From Monarcha castaneiventris obscurior (Eukaryota; Chordata; Aves; Passeriformes; Monarchidae): DNA of 64,000 nt. Where the stretch lies: positions 8,635,501 through 8,699,500 of the forward strand of contig JAMPIT010000493.1 in NCBI GenBank assembly GCA_026261815.1, read 5' to 3'. The first letter of the stretch is position 1; every line of letters begins with the position of its first letter. The translations under genes were made by a program, and so were the position numbers. The notes under the pieces were generated by a model. That model was not told the origin of the DNA and did no database searches. It saw only the letters and a program-made list of their open reading frames with translations. Below, piece by piece: positions 1 to 11,359 of the stretch.

Positions 1-642
1 ACTTGCTTGTCATCTTCTTGTTTGCTCATCCTTATTGGATGAGGTCACTGGCTAATTTCAGTGTAGATCTGAATTGACAATGAAAATTCTGAATGAAAAC
101 TCTGCTGCTCTCCTCAGGAGATCTGGAAGCATCCCCCCAAGCTGAGGTTTTCTCCAGCACAGGTGGTGGCCCTGTGCTGCTCCAGTGCCTTTGTTCAGAC
201 CTTTGGTGAGGTTCTTCCTGCACCACTGAGCTGCTTTGCTGCAGTTTGAAATATAAATACTGGGCATGGTAAAATGGAACCAGACACCTGCACCAGGGTC
301 CAGCTCCCACCCCACACCCTGCCCCAACAGCAGCAGGGCCAGAGATTATGGACAAAAAAGCTGCAGGACAAACCAGCCACTTCCCAGAAGGGCACTTCCC
401 ACCTGAGCCTTCAGCCTAATTCAGTAAAGCCCATCTGCAAACACTTAACCTTGAGCCTGCACCTCAGTTCAGGCCTATCCCCATCCTTGGATGTGCTGAT
501 AAATAAGGACCTTTTGGGGTTTCAGCCCCACAGCCAGGCTGGATGGTTGACTCGTGTCTCTAGTGTGGATCATACCTGAGCTGGTTTATGCTCCCAAATG
601 TCTCCCTTGAAGCTTCCTTCTCTAAACAGTGCTGCTGTACAA
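1..642. other. Intergenic, nothing recognised
   Basis: Unique-looking sequence with no convincing exon, repeat or motif. Confidence 0.6.
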
Positions 643-735
643 ACAGAATCATTTAGGTTGGAGAAGAGCTTTAAGATCATCGAGTTCAACTGTATCTCCA
701 TCATCTTCCTGCCTGAAAAACCCTTCAGCACCCCA
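643..735 (-). mobile_element. CR1 LINE 3'-end fragment
   Basis: Begins CAGAATCATTTAGGTTGGAG and continues with an AAGATCATCGAGTTCAACTG block, the reverse complement of the usual avian CR1 tail. Old and 5'-truncated. Confidence 0.7.
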
Positions 736-3700
736 TGAGCTGCCTGTACAGCCCTCGGTGTCAGCAGCTCCAGCTTTGCTGTTGGGTGACTGTAGAAAGG
801 CTTGTGCAACATCTGGTCTGCAAAGGGTGGCTGAAGTTCTTACCCCTGGTAAGCTGGTGGGGTAGAAGCAGCTTTCTGTGTGGAGTGGGCTTAGTTTTTG
901 GTTTTTCATTGGAGTATGTTGGTGGAATTGGCATATTTAACCTCTCTGCTGGATATAGTAAGGGCTGTAAATGATTTCCTTTTGCATATCTCTGGTGGGG
1001 GCTGATCCTTTCTCTCCAGGCAGTGCAAACCTGTATTTTAGGATAGGTGCAGGAGCTCTGCTCTCAGGAGCTGCTGTGCCAAGCTGTGCTCAGCTGGCCT
1101 GTGATGCTGAGCCTTGTGCAGGATGCTGCCCGTGGGTGACTTGGTGTGGTGTCACCTCAGGGTGTCAGCACCTGGAGGCAGGGGAGCACCAGGGCCCCTC
1201 CCTGGTCACTGCACTTTTATCCTCACAGAGGAGGAGCAGGGCTTTGCTGGGCTAGAGCCCTGCAATGTGATCATGGGTTTTCGGAGTCACTTTGGAAAAT
1301 AAATGCTGTTGTGGTAATCCTGTAGGAGAATGGGATGGGAAGTGCCTGGTTGTCCCTCTGTGCTGTGTTGGCAGAAGATGCTGGGTTTGGCCCACGGGGT
1401 TGTTTTCAGGAATGAGGTCAGTGTAAGGTACAGGGTTGTGAGCAAGAGAGTGAGAAATGCCAAGCATAAACTGAAATAATATTTTTAAATTCGTGCAACT
1501 CCCAAAAGCTTTCTCACTGATGTGAGCAGATTGCTCTGGATCTTTGTCTTCCTTTTTTTTCATATAACAGCCATTTCCAAGTGAATGTACTTGTACCCAT
1601 ATGAGTGCAAAGCTGTGAAATAGCTGCATGGATGCTTAGAAACTTGTATTTAGAGATCTAAAGACCAAAAGGGACTTGGAAGTGGCCTAGGGACACTATA
1701 CTTAAAACTTCCCTGAATTAATTTTCCGCTTCAAATCCAGTGGGTTTGGCTGAAAAAGATCATCTCTATTAGAAAAAGAACTACTACCCAAATATTATTG
1801 AAATCCTCTTTTACATTGTTCCTGACAGTGATCAGAAATTCTTGCCCTGAATTTGGTGTTATTAATTACCGTCTCTTTTTAATTTGTGATTATTCCTTTT
1901 TGATTTCACTTTTTGCTATTTTCACTTCCTCTTTGCATACCTCACCTGCAATACTGTTCCATCATTAGAAAAGCATAGTTATATATTATATATAGGTTGG
2001 TGTAGCTAAAAATATTTCCAGAGGCTGCAGTTATCAGTCACAATTTTTTTGTGACACAAGTTTCTCCCCAAGTTGATTTTTCTCCTAATTGTTCCTAGGC
2101 TGGTGGAAACCAGTTCTGTGCAGGGGCAGCCTCAGAGCTGCCCTGCCTGGGCACAAAAGGTTGGGCTTGGGAGAACAACAGGGAAAATCCAGCGGAGGAA
2201 ACAGCTCCCTGAGCGCCTGTGGTTGAAGCCTCGCTGGAATCACCCTCGGTGCGGTGCTGGCAGTCCCCGAGGCTCCTGCAGATGTTGTACCCCGAGGTCA
2301 CAGCCTTTGCCCCTGCGTGCCGCCGGCTTTGGAGCCAGGAGCCTTCCCGGGCAGGCAGGGGAAAAGCCTTTCCTCCCCCCAGCGCGCATTTGAAGCTGTG
2401 TTTGCAAAACAGCGCTTGGGTTTTGATGCTTTGCCTTGATTTGAATGCCCCAAGGGCTCTTTGATTGAGCGTCTTCACAACCTAATGTTCTCCAAGAAAC
2501 CCAAACACTCTCGGTAATTAACGATGTGCAATTATGGGTGGGTTTATTTGTATCCTGACCTGTCATCTGGGTTGTGCTGGAGATTGGGATGGGGGTGGGT
2601 CTGGATCCTCCTGCGGGGATGGGACTTTGTGGGGGCTCAGCTCACAGCTGAGCCGGGAGAGAAGGTGTGAACCCCAGCCGAATTCACACTTTGCAGTCAC
2701 CTTTGGCTTTAACCTTTGCTTGCCCGTGGAGAGGCAGAGACGCGGTCGGTCCCTCTTTAAGCACTCGGGTCTGTTCCTTTCCCTCCCAGGCAGAGCAGTG
2801 CCAGGGCTTACAGGGAGCAGCTCCAGGGAAAGCCGTGACAAGGCAGAGCGTGACGGGGGGCACAGAGGAGTGATGGATGTACAGCAGCGCTGCCTCCTGG
2901 ATGTTCCTGAGCAGATAAAAGTGGGGCTGGCAGCCTTCTCCTCCCGATGCGAGCGCGGCCCGCGGAGCTGTGCCGTGTTTAACGCGGTTACAGGAGCGAG
3001 ACGCCGCTGCCAAACCCTGTTTTCCTCCGTGTGTGGCTTGACAGAACATCGTGTTTAACCTCAGAGTAGATGGGATAAAACGAGGTTCTCTGTCAGGACT
3101 ACAAGTTCATGTTTCTGTCTGCACCTAAGCTCTGTCTTCCACTCCCAGCTGTGGCTGTTTCCATCGGCAGATAGGTGGGATGTTTTTGAGGGGACACAGC
3201 AGCCTAAAGCCTTGATCTTTTTAGTCTGAATTAAGTTCCTTTGAATTTATGCACCTAAACCACTTAACCCCTTGGAAAAATGCCTTCAGTCCCTAAAGCA
3301 AAGCCCTTGTGGTGGTTTGCTCACCAGCTTGGCCCACATCTGCTCATACCCAGATGTTGCCCCAGCTAAAAGCAGCCTCCATTTAGTCCCAAGTGTTACA
3401 TACATGTTCAAAACATCTTGTAGAGCCCTGCATGGGAGTTAATGTGTAACAGGGCTCTCAGCTCAGCATCTCTGAAAGCTGTCCAAGGCAAGCCCATCCC
3501 CAGCACGTGGTGTTCCCATATGGGGAAGGAGAACAGGGACCCAGCTCCATCCTGCACAGTCTATGTATGGAAAAGCTTGAGTGCTGATGGTCTCTAGCAC
3601 AGCTCCCCGATATAATGGTGTAATAATTAACAACAGCATCTGAGTCTCCCAGCTCCTCACAGCCTGTTCCCCCCAGAGCTGATGCTGGGTCCAAGAGCCC

Positions 3701-6700
3701 CATATTGATCGTTGATCTCCTCGAGGTGAGGATTTGAGGCATGGAAGATTTGTTGCTTGTGCTTTGGCACATCTGTCTGAGAAATCAGATTGGCATTTCC
3801 ACTGGCTGCCAAGGGTTAGGAGCTGTGGAGGAGGCTGCTGCAGACCCCCCTGCATGGACCAAGGCTTGAGGGATGCTTTGTCGGCATCTCTTTGTTGTTG
3901 GCTCAAAATCTTGCCCCGCTCAGTGCTGTGGGAGAGAGCCCGTGATGGATAATGGGATCTCCCTGCTCCCAGTCTGATGGATGGGAGCTGTTTGTACATG
4001 GAGCCAAGCGTGGTGCCTTCTCCTGGGAGTGGTGTGATTCCAGGGCTCTTCCAGGACAGCTCAGAGCAACCCCTAAGTGTCCTAACGAGCCCCCTAATGA
4101 GCTTTGTTCGGGGGCTGGAAGCACAGCTGCCGTGGGGACAGCTGGGAGACGCACGGAGCTCCTGGGCCCTCCATATGGATGCTCTTGACCTCTGAGGCCT
4201 CTGAAACTCCATGTGGCTGCTGAGGACACTGGAAAGGGTCAACCCCCTCTCCACACCCCCAACAAAAGGAGGGTTTGGCAGACACAGCCAGGACCAAGCA
4301 GTGAAAAGATCCTAGAGGGAGGTGGAGGAAGCGCTGGTTTTCCGGGGACACGGATTTGCAGCACAGCAAAATTCCCTGGTAAACACGGGTTGGAAAAGCA
4401 GCTCCCACATGCACAACCCTCACTGCGTGCCTGGTAACTGGGGCCAGACGGGTCTAACGGGGCTGGGATCCAGCCCCTGCCAGCGAGAGGCTGCTGCAGC
4501 TCGGCCGGGCAGCACGGGGTGACTTTGAACCCCCTCCCCGTCCCCACAGCTTTGTTATCGGGGCCATTGTGGGGCTGCCGGAGCCAATCCCCGCCAGCCC
4601 CGATTCAAAGTCCAGGTGCCAACCAACTTGAACTCTCCAGCATCCCCGCCGTGAAGCAATTATTCCCTCAGACACATTCATTGTTCTCATTACACCATAA
4701 ATTGTGAATGAATTAAACATGCACTTACCACTATGCACCACAGCTGTCAAGGAAAATAACACACCAATATCGCGCGGGGCTGGATCCCACTCCTCTCCCA
4801 GGAAGGTTTGCTGCTCACAGGGAAGGAGGCAGCAGCCAAGCTCGCTGGAGCTGGTATTTTCTTTATGGAGAGGCCAAATCTCTGTTCCCACTTAGAGCAG
4901 CTCAGGGCAGGACTGTCTCCCTTGGATTTGATGTTTTAATTATGGTTTTTCTCCCCTTTTGGCCACATCGATATGGCTGCTGCACAGAGGGAAGGCTGGT
5001 CCTGAGCTTCCAGACATCCCATGTCTTACTTGGGGCACAAAATCCTGCTGTGGGTGTGAGAGGAGCAATCCAGCCTTGCTCTGGGCTGGTGGGATAAAGC
5101 CACTGGAGCCCCTGTGCCAGCAGCAGGACATGCCTGGCCCAGAGCCCCCAGCCCGGGCACAGGAGTGCTGGGCTCAGTCCCACGGGCATCCCAGCCCATG
5201 CTGGGAATCTCACTGTGCATGGCTGCTGGCTGGCAAGGGAAGCTGTAAAGGAAAGGTGATTTACAGGGAAGCTGTAAAAAGGTAATTCAGATGCCTGACT
5301 TGGTTTTAGAGTGCTGTATGCACACGCACACAGACACTTTCCCAAGAAGCAGCATGGGTGTTTATTTATTTTCTACTCTCTGCTCCACGTCCACGGAGTT
5401 TATAGAGCCAGAGCAATCTCCTGGTGTGTCCAAATAAATTCCCTGATTGTTCCTGCTCCAAAGAGAGGACCTGGAGCTGGCAGCTACCTTGGGGTACAAT
5501 GTTGGGATTCACCAGATGGGATTACAGAGGGGGCTTTTCTTCTGAGTGCAGGAGCTGGAAGTTTGTCTGCATTTCTCTCCTTGCACCGCATCTCCAAGGA
5601 GGTTTTCACTTTCTAAGAAGGATGTTACCCACTGAGCTATTCATAGCAGTTAAATGAGAAAAGGGGTTAATAAAATACATGCTAGAATAAAGAAAATAAG
5701 ATTAGAAGGACTGATGTTTTGGCTGTGAGGCCTTCTGTGGGCTGCAGAGAGACGGGGGAAAAAAGGAACAAGATTATTATTTCTTTTCTCTGGCTCAAAG
5801 AACTTCATGGCCAGAATGGCACCACTAATCCAATTTTCTTTCTAACAAGTATTTTATCAACACCTCTTTCTTTTTTCTCCCCTCTATTCTCCTTCCTTCA
5901 GTCTCTACACTGACATCTGATTAGTTGCATTAAAATTAAACTTTCAGCTCCAGGCTGTCTCTGCTCACAGAGGCAGTCGTGAGGCTCTCAGGGAGCTGGG
6001 GATCCCCGGGACTGTGCCCATCTCCCCTCTGCTCACGTGTGCCTGTGCACACACAGTCCTTGCACTTTCTGGGCACCTGGTTTTCCCTGGCTGACCACAG
6101 CAAAGTCTCTTTTCCAGGCGCTCAGCCCCGCTTGGCAGAGGATCAGATGCAGCTCCACTGAAAGCAAACAGCCGCCTTTCCGAGGGAGTAAATATTTCGC
6201 AACGTGTTACTTCAGTCTTATTTATTATGAACATATTTTCCCTTTTATCCGGGGATTTGCCAACTCTCCGGAGTCACAAAACCTCGCCGCGGCCTCGCGA
6301 AGGGCGGCTGTGCCTCTCCTCCCCCCCCTGCCATCCCGAGGGGATCCAGAGGGGTTTCACCCAGCCCTGGCTCCCCTCTGGGAGAGGGGGATGTGGTGCA
6401 GGAGCCTGGGATCACCCCCTGCTCCTTCCCAGGGACACCTGAGGTGGGAGATTTGGTGTGAGCAGTGGTGTTGGGTCGTGGATCAGAAAGAAAAGTTCCC
6501 ATAGGACCAGTCTGCCCCAGTATGTCCTGGAGGGTTTGGGGGCAATACATTGGAGGAATGGGTGAAACATGAGGAGTTGCTCTTCTGTTATCTGCCTTCT
6601 CTCCTAAACCTGCTGGAGGGAGAAAAAGGGAAGATCTGGTGTGAGGGATGGTGCTGGAGGAGGGGTGGGTGGGGGAACAATCAAGAGGAGACCCCGGAGA

Positions 6701-8589
6701 GGAGCCTTTATCTTGGGCAGAGAAGAAAATGAATTAAAGCCTTAAAAGAACCTGATTCATTTTCATCAGCCCATGCCTCCTGTCTGGCTGGGGGAAACTG
6801 CTGCTACACTGACCTCCCTTCCTGGAGGTGTGAGGGGTCCTGTGGCTCCAGGCACTGCTCCTCTTGAGTAGGTGAGCTTTTGGTGGTGCTGTTTTTTCCT
6901 TCTCTCAAGGGTTAAGGAAGCAGATCCCCTCCCTGCAAGGTTTGCCTGGGCCTGGGGAGGGTCTGAGGTGGGGCACTGAGCTCGGGGGCTGCTGGCACTG
7001 TGGGGTGCAGCCTTTGCCTGGGTCACTCTGGTCCCCTGGGAGATAAAACTCCCTCTGTGTGTGCCGGGGGCCGGCTCAGGGAGCAGATGTCACTGGGGGT
7101 GTGCTTGGCCCCCCTGCTGCTTTCAGAGGGATTGACATCACGTAGAGCCAAGAGATTTTCTCTACTGTGTTTGACTCCATTCCTCCATATAATGAGCTGA
7201 AAAAAAGAAGATTGAGTAATAATCATAGTGCGAGAGAGGGTGTCAGCGCAGCCAGCCCCTCCTATGGGATGGGGCCCTGCCCTCCATGGGATGAACCCAT
7301 GCTCTCCAGGGCAGGGGTTTCCAGCAGCCCAGGAGGCTCCCCAGGAGCTGGGCTGTGCCCTGCCCCAGTCCAGGCAGCCTGTCCAGCAGCAGCATTTTTA
7401 CAGGAGCAAGGAGAACTTTATTCCTTTGTTACCTCCTTGGATCACCTCCCTCTTCCCTGAGCATCCAGGTGCTGATAAGTGGCCAAAGATCAGAGCAGCT
7501 GGAGCAGGAGCGAGTGGCTCAGCCCTGGCTTTGCTGCCACAGTTTGGGATTCCTATTTAGCCAGGAATTAGCTGGCACAGGGGCCCCTCCTGGTCCTCTG
7601 GGTTTGTGCATGGAGGGCTCTGAGGTAGAGAAGCAATAACCCGCCGTGGCTCGGGGTGTGAGGAGTATCTCGGGCTGTTCCCATTTGTTCCTCATCCTTC
7701 GTGGCTCTTCTCCTCACTGGAAAATGAGACCGTGTTGGAACACGACCTTGGTTCAGCATATTAATTAGTGGGATGTTTAAGATAGGTCAGCAGTTAAGCG
7801 TAGACAGGCACGGTCATGCTCAGTGTAACGTCAGGGGATGGGAGTTAATCCTGCGATTCCAGCGGGATTCACTCAGCACCGGCTGGGGGAATGACGATCA
7901 ACTGGAACTTTTTAGTCAAATTTGAGTTTTGATGGGAAATCAAAATTTTCTACAAGCAGAGAGGAGTTTCTAATCCATGCTTTTTCCCTCTCCTCTGTAG
8001 CAAAGCTGGAATTCCAGGGCCAGCTGCAGCCAGACCCCAGAAGGTGGGAGCTCTGTGATGCAGCAGCGATGGGTAGTGGACATGGTGGTGTGACACGGAT
8101 GGGTGGCACTGCCATGGCCCAGCCACTGTGTGCTCCTCCATTCCCCTTGTCCAAGCCTTCCATGGGAGATGCCAGCTGGGTCTGTGAAATGCACAGAGCA
8201 AAAACTACAGCTCCCGTGTTTTATTGCATTTTTAAAAAGAAGGTATTTAGTTGCAATACAGGGTTTATCAGGATTTTCTTTGAGTTGGCTCAGTTTTCTT
8301 TGGAAAACCTTTCCTGTCAGCACATTTTCCACCGATTTGATGGAGAAGACCAGCAGAACCCCACTGAACCAGCAAGTGACCCCCCAGTCTAGGCTGTGGC
8401 AGCACGAGCACCCCGGGGTGCACCGGCCGCCAGCCGTGACCTCCCTCCCTCTGTTTCTTCATCCCAGATGTGGTGTTTGATGTCCCTGCCTGGTGCCACC
8501 TCTTTCACCAGCCCCTCTCTGGACCCCCAGTGCCACGTGCCCGCTCCACAGCCGCTCCTCACGCTGTGTCTGTGCAGGCTTCGTTAGCA
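736..8589. other. Intergenic, no gene recognised
   Basis: Mixed-composition DNA. Short open frames occur on both strands without codon bias or family signature. AT-rich parts at 1640-2100, 4650-4780, 5640-5960 and 7690-7940 could be regulatory. The upstream neighbour of AXIN2 in other vertebrates is CEP112, but I found no exon of it. Confidence 0.55.
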
Positions 8590-8930
8590 TTTCTCAATCA
8601 ACGCTTTCTCGTTAGTGGCTGGGGCCACTGGGAGCTTTGAATGAAGGTGGAGCCAGGCCAGAAAAAGATCCTCTCCTGAAAAATTATAATGAAAGCAATA
8701 ATGGCTGGGTCCTTGAGCAATGCCTGCCTATGACAATCGTTGTCTGGAGGCTACTTAATTACGAAACTCTGTTCTCAGCCTCGGGCTTCATGGTCTTGTG
8801 CCTTTACTCTCTCTTGAGCAATGTTTTATTGCTATTGTCCTCAACCTACTTCGTATTAAGTTCAGAGTATCTGAAAGTTATATGAAATATATGTTGGTTT
8901 TCTATTCTATTTGCATGAATTTCTTGTATT
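8590..8930. other. Possible conserved non-coding block
   Basis: AT-rich stretch with balanced composition after GC-richer DNA. It contains a GACAA-TCG-TTGTC inverted repeat at 8732-8744 that resembles paired SOX half-sites. An 82-codon + strand frame at 8637-8885 has hydrophobic runs but no family I recognise. Conservation was not tested. Confidence 0.25.
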
Positions 8931-10003
8931 GTGGGGTTTGTTTGGTTTTTTATCAGTATCTGAAAGCCTAAAGCTGGGATTATCTAAAGGATTATAGGAG
9001 AATTAGGCACCCAAAGCCAATTGATTTTTCGCTGTGAATTAGCCAAGTGCATTTGGAGGGCTGGAGATTCTGGTCTGTACTCACAGTTTCAGGTCCACCT
9101 TGTACCATCTCGGTAGAGAGCTCAGCACAACTCGGGTGGCCTTAGAAAGGTGCTGAAGCAGGAGCAGTCAGTAAGAAAGTGCAGGTACGAGGAGGGAGAC
9201 GTGGCCCTGAGACATTAAACCGCCTTTGAAAATCTCCTTCTGACTCCCCAAGGCTCTCTTGAAAACGCCACTCTAAGTTACCATCAATTTTGATAATTAA
9301 GCACTGATTTAATTTTAGAGTAACAATAATTGTCAACATTTTCCAACCCAAGCACCTTAAATTAGACACGCAGCTCCAAAGGCTGGCGCGGGATCAAAGC
9401 GCGGCGGTGCGAGCTTTTTGGGAGATGCTGAGCACACACCGAGGTTGTGCTCAGGACTTCACAAACCCAGGCCATGTGGGCTTGGTCCCCTGCCAAACGT
9501 GGTGCACTCAACATGCGTTTCAACACCTCGCTTTAGGCACCTCGGATTAAAAAAAATTAAAGCAAAAGAATTGGCTGGGAGTGTTACTCCGATTTTGCCC
9601 GGATGGGGAAAGCACAGGCTGGCTGTGGCTCGGTGGGGAGAGGCCGTGCAGGGTGTGACAGGGATGGCACCAGGACCAGGACAGCAGCACCAGTCCTCAG
9701 CCGGGAGAATTCTCTGATCCTCCCTCCCCATCCCGCAGGAAGGGACGGGGGCATCCCGCGGTGGCTTTGTGGTGGGTGTTGGCAGCAGGGACCCTCTGGG
9801 TGCCAGCGGGGTGCAGGTGGCAGAGCTGCTGCTGCTCCTCCCGGGGAGGGGCAGGGAGGATTCCCTCTGGGGCATCCTATGGGATGGAATCCTTCCCGAG
9901 AAGGAGTCGCCCGTGTCGTGCTGGGCATCGCCCGGTGCCAAGGCCGGGCCCGGGGTGCCCTTGCTTTGGGGTGGGGGTCACTGCTGGGGCCCAGTGCAGG
10001 GCA
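8931..10003. other. Intergenic, GC-rich at its right end
   Basis: AT-rich to about 9370, then GC-rich with moderate CpG (9580-9980), leading into the minisatellite. No gene recognised. Confidence 0.55.
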
Positions 10004-10198
10004 CTCATCCCAGGCACCCGCACCCATCCCCATCCCAGGCCCTCATCCCAGGACCCATCCCAGGGCCCCCATCCCAGGCACCCATCCCAGCGCACGATCC
10101 TAGGACACCCATCCCAGGGCCTCCATCCCAGTGCACCCATCCCAGACACCCATCCCCATCCCAGGGCGCCCATCCCAGGATCCCCATCCCGTGTCCCG
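10004..10198. repeat. CCCATCCCAGG-type minisatellite
   Basis: About 15 irregular units built on CATCCCAGG with variable 6-12 bp spacers, C-rich on the + strand. Confidence 0.9.
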
Positions 10199-10237
10199 TC
10201 CGTGCCGGGCCCGGCTGGGTGAGGTGCCGTGGCGAGC

Positions 10238-10979
10238 ATCAAAGCCGTGATTAAGCCAATTCTTTAATGGTATCTCTCTGCGCCTTTGATGAGGCTTCAC
10301 CTCGCCGTGCTCCCCACGCCCAGCCCCACCCCGGGCTGGTGCTTTTGCTTTATTTTTAGCAGTGATTTGGAAGTTGCTGGGGCTCCTCTTTTTTTCTTTC
10401 ATGCCCCCTTTTTTTTCCGCCTTTTTTCCTTTTTTTTCCCCTTTTCTTTTCCTTCCCAAGGCTCCTGCCAGGGCTCGGTGTCCCCCAGCCCCCCGAACCC
10501 CCAGCCAGCCGCTAAGGGCACATTCACACCTCTTTTCCTTGCCTTGTCTCCCCTTTATTCTTATGAAGCTCTCATTGATTATTGCCCTTAAATTCCTCAG
10601 TCCGGTCATAGATAAAAGGATAACCACTTCAAAGCAAAGTGTTAAGAGTTTAACCTCGAGCTAAAAGAGTGGACAACAAGGTAATTGAGGGTAATAACTG
10701 ATCACAGACCTACTTTCAAAGGCACATGCAAGCCTCACTTTCAGATGGCTTTAATTTTATTAACATTTGTAGCAGCTCTAGATGCTTTTGAATCATTACA
10801 AACTTCAAAGGTTGAGGTAACGCTCCAAATGGAGAACCTGACACCAGGTTTTTTGTTCAGGCCCACATCATATTGATAGTCTCCCTTGCAAGCATGTAAC
10901 ATCTCTTCTCAAACTATAAAAACCTAGATGAAGAAAATATTGCCAATAGAGAAGATCAAAGCCTGAACCTCCCTTTGAA
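10238..10979. promoter_or_regulatory. Cluster of seven TCF/LEF core motifs; candidate Wnt-responsive enhancer
   Basis: WTCAAAG occurs at 10238, 10628, 10715, 10804 and 10955, and its reverse complement CTTTGAT or CTTTGAA at 10284 and 10973. CTTTGTA at 11129 and AACAAAG at 11353 extend the group under the looser WWCAAAG core. The AT-rich part from 10560 to 11130 looks like non-coding conserved DNA. It lies about 11 kb upstream of AXIN2, a TCF target. The function is inferred. Confidence 0.4.
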
Positions 10980-11359
10980 TGATCCCAAAGAAGTCAAAAC
11001 AGAAAACAACAAGGGAAAAAAATGCATCTATATTACTCCAACTGTCTTTATCCATATTTAAACTTGTCTGCTGACGCAGATGTGAATGGATCATTCTCCC
11101 TGAGTTTTATCAAACTATTTGGCCGATCCTTTGTATCTCTTTGGGCATTTGGAGCTGGCCCTTTGGCTTTCTGTGGCACTTAAACCCAAGATTTGGAAAC
11201 AGCACATAGAGAAACAGCCCTGACTCAGCTGGAAGGAGAGCCAGGTGAGGCAAACCAAAAAAATATATTTATAAACTGAAAACACAGAGACTGAAATGAA
11301 AATTATAAAACCACTCACAGTTGTCCCATCTCCAGCCCCTGATAATCACAGGAACAAAG

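Noticed and set aside
3463..4254. 263-codon minus-strand frame
   Set aside because: No recognisable domain, low-complexity Ser/Pro/Gly/Arg composition, and no splice or promoter context. It may be chance.
8637..8885. 82-codon frame with hydrophobic segments that could suggest a small membrane protein
   Set aside because: No family, no splice partners, and AT-rich context. More likely non-coding conserved DNA.
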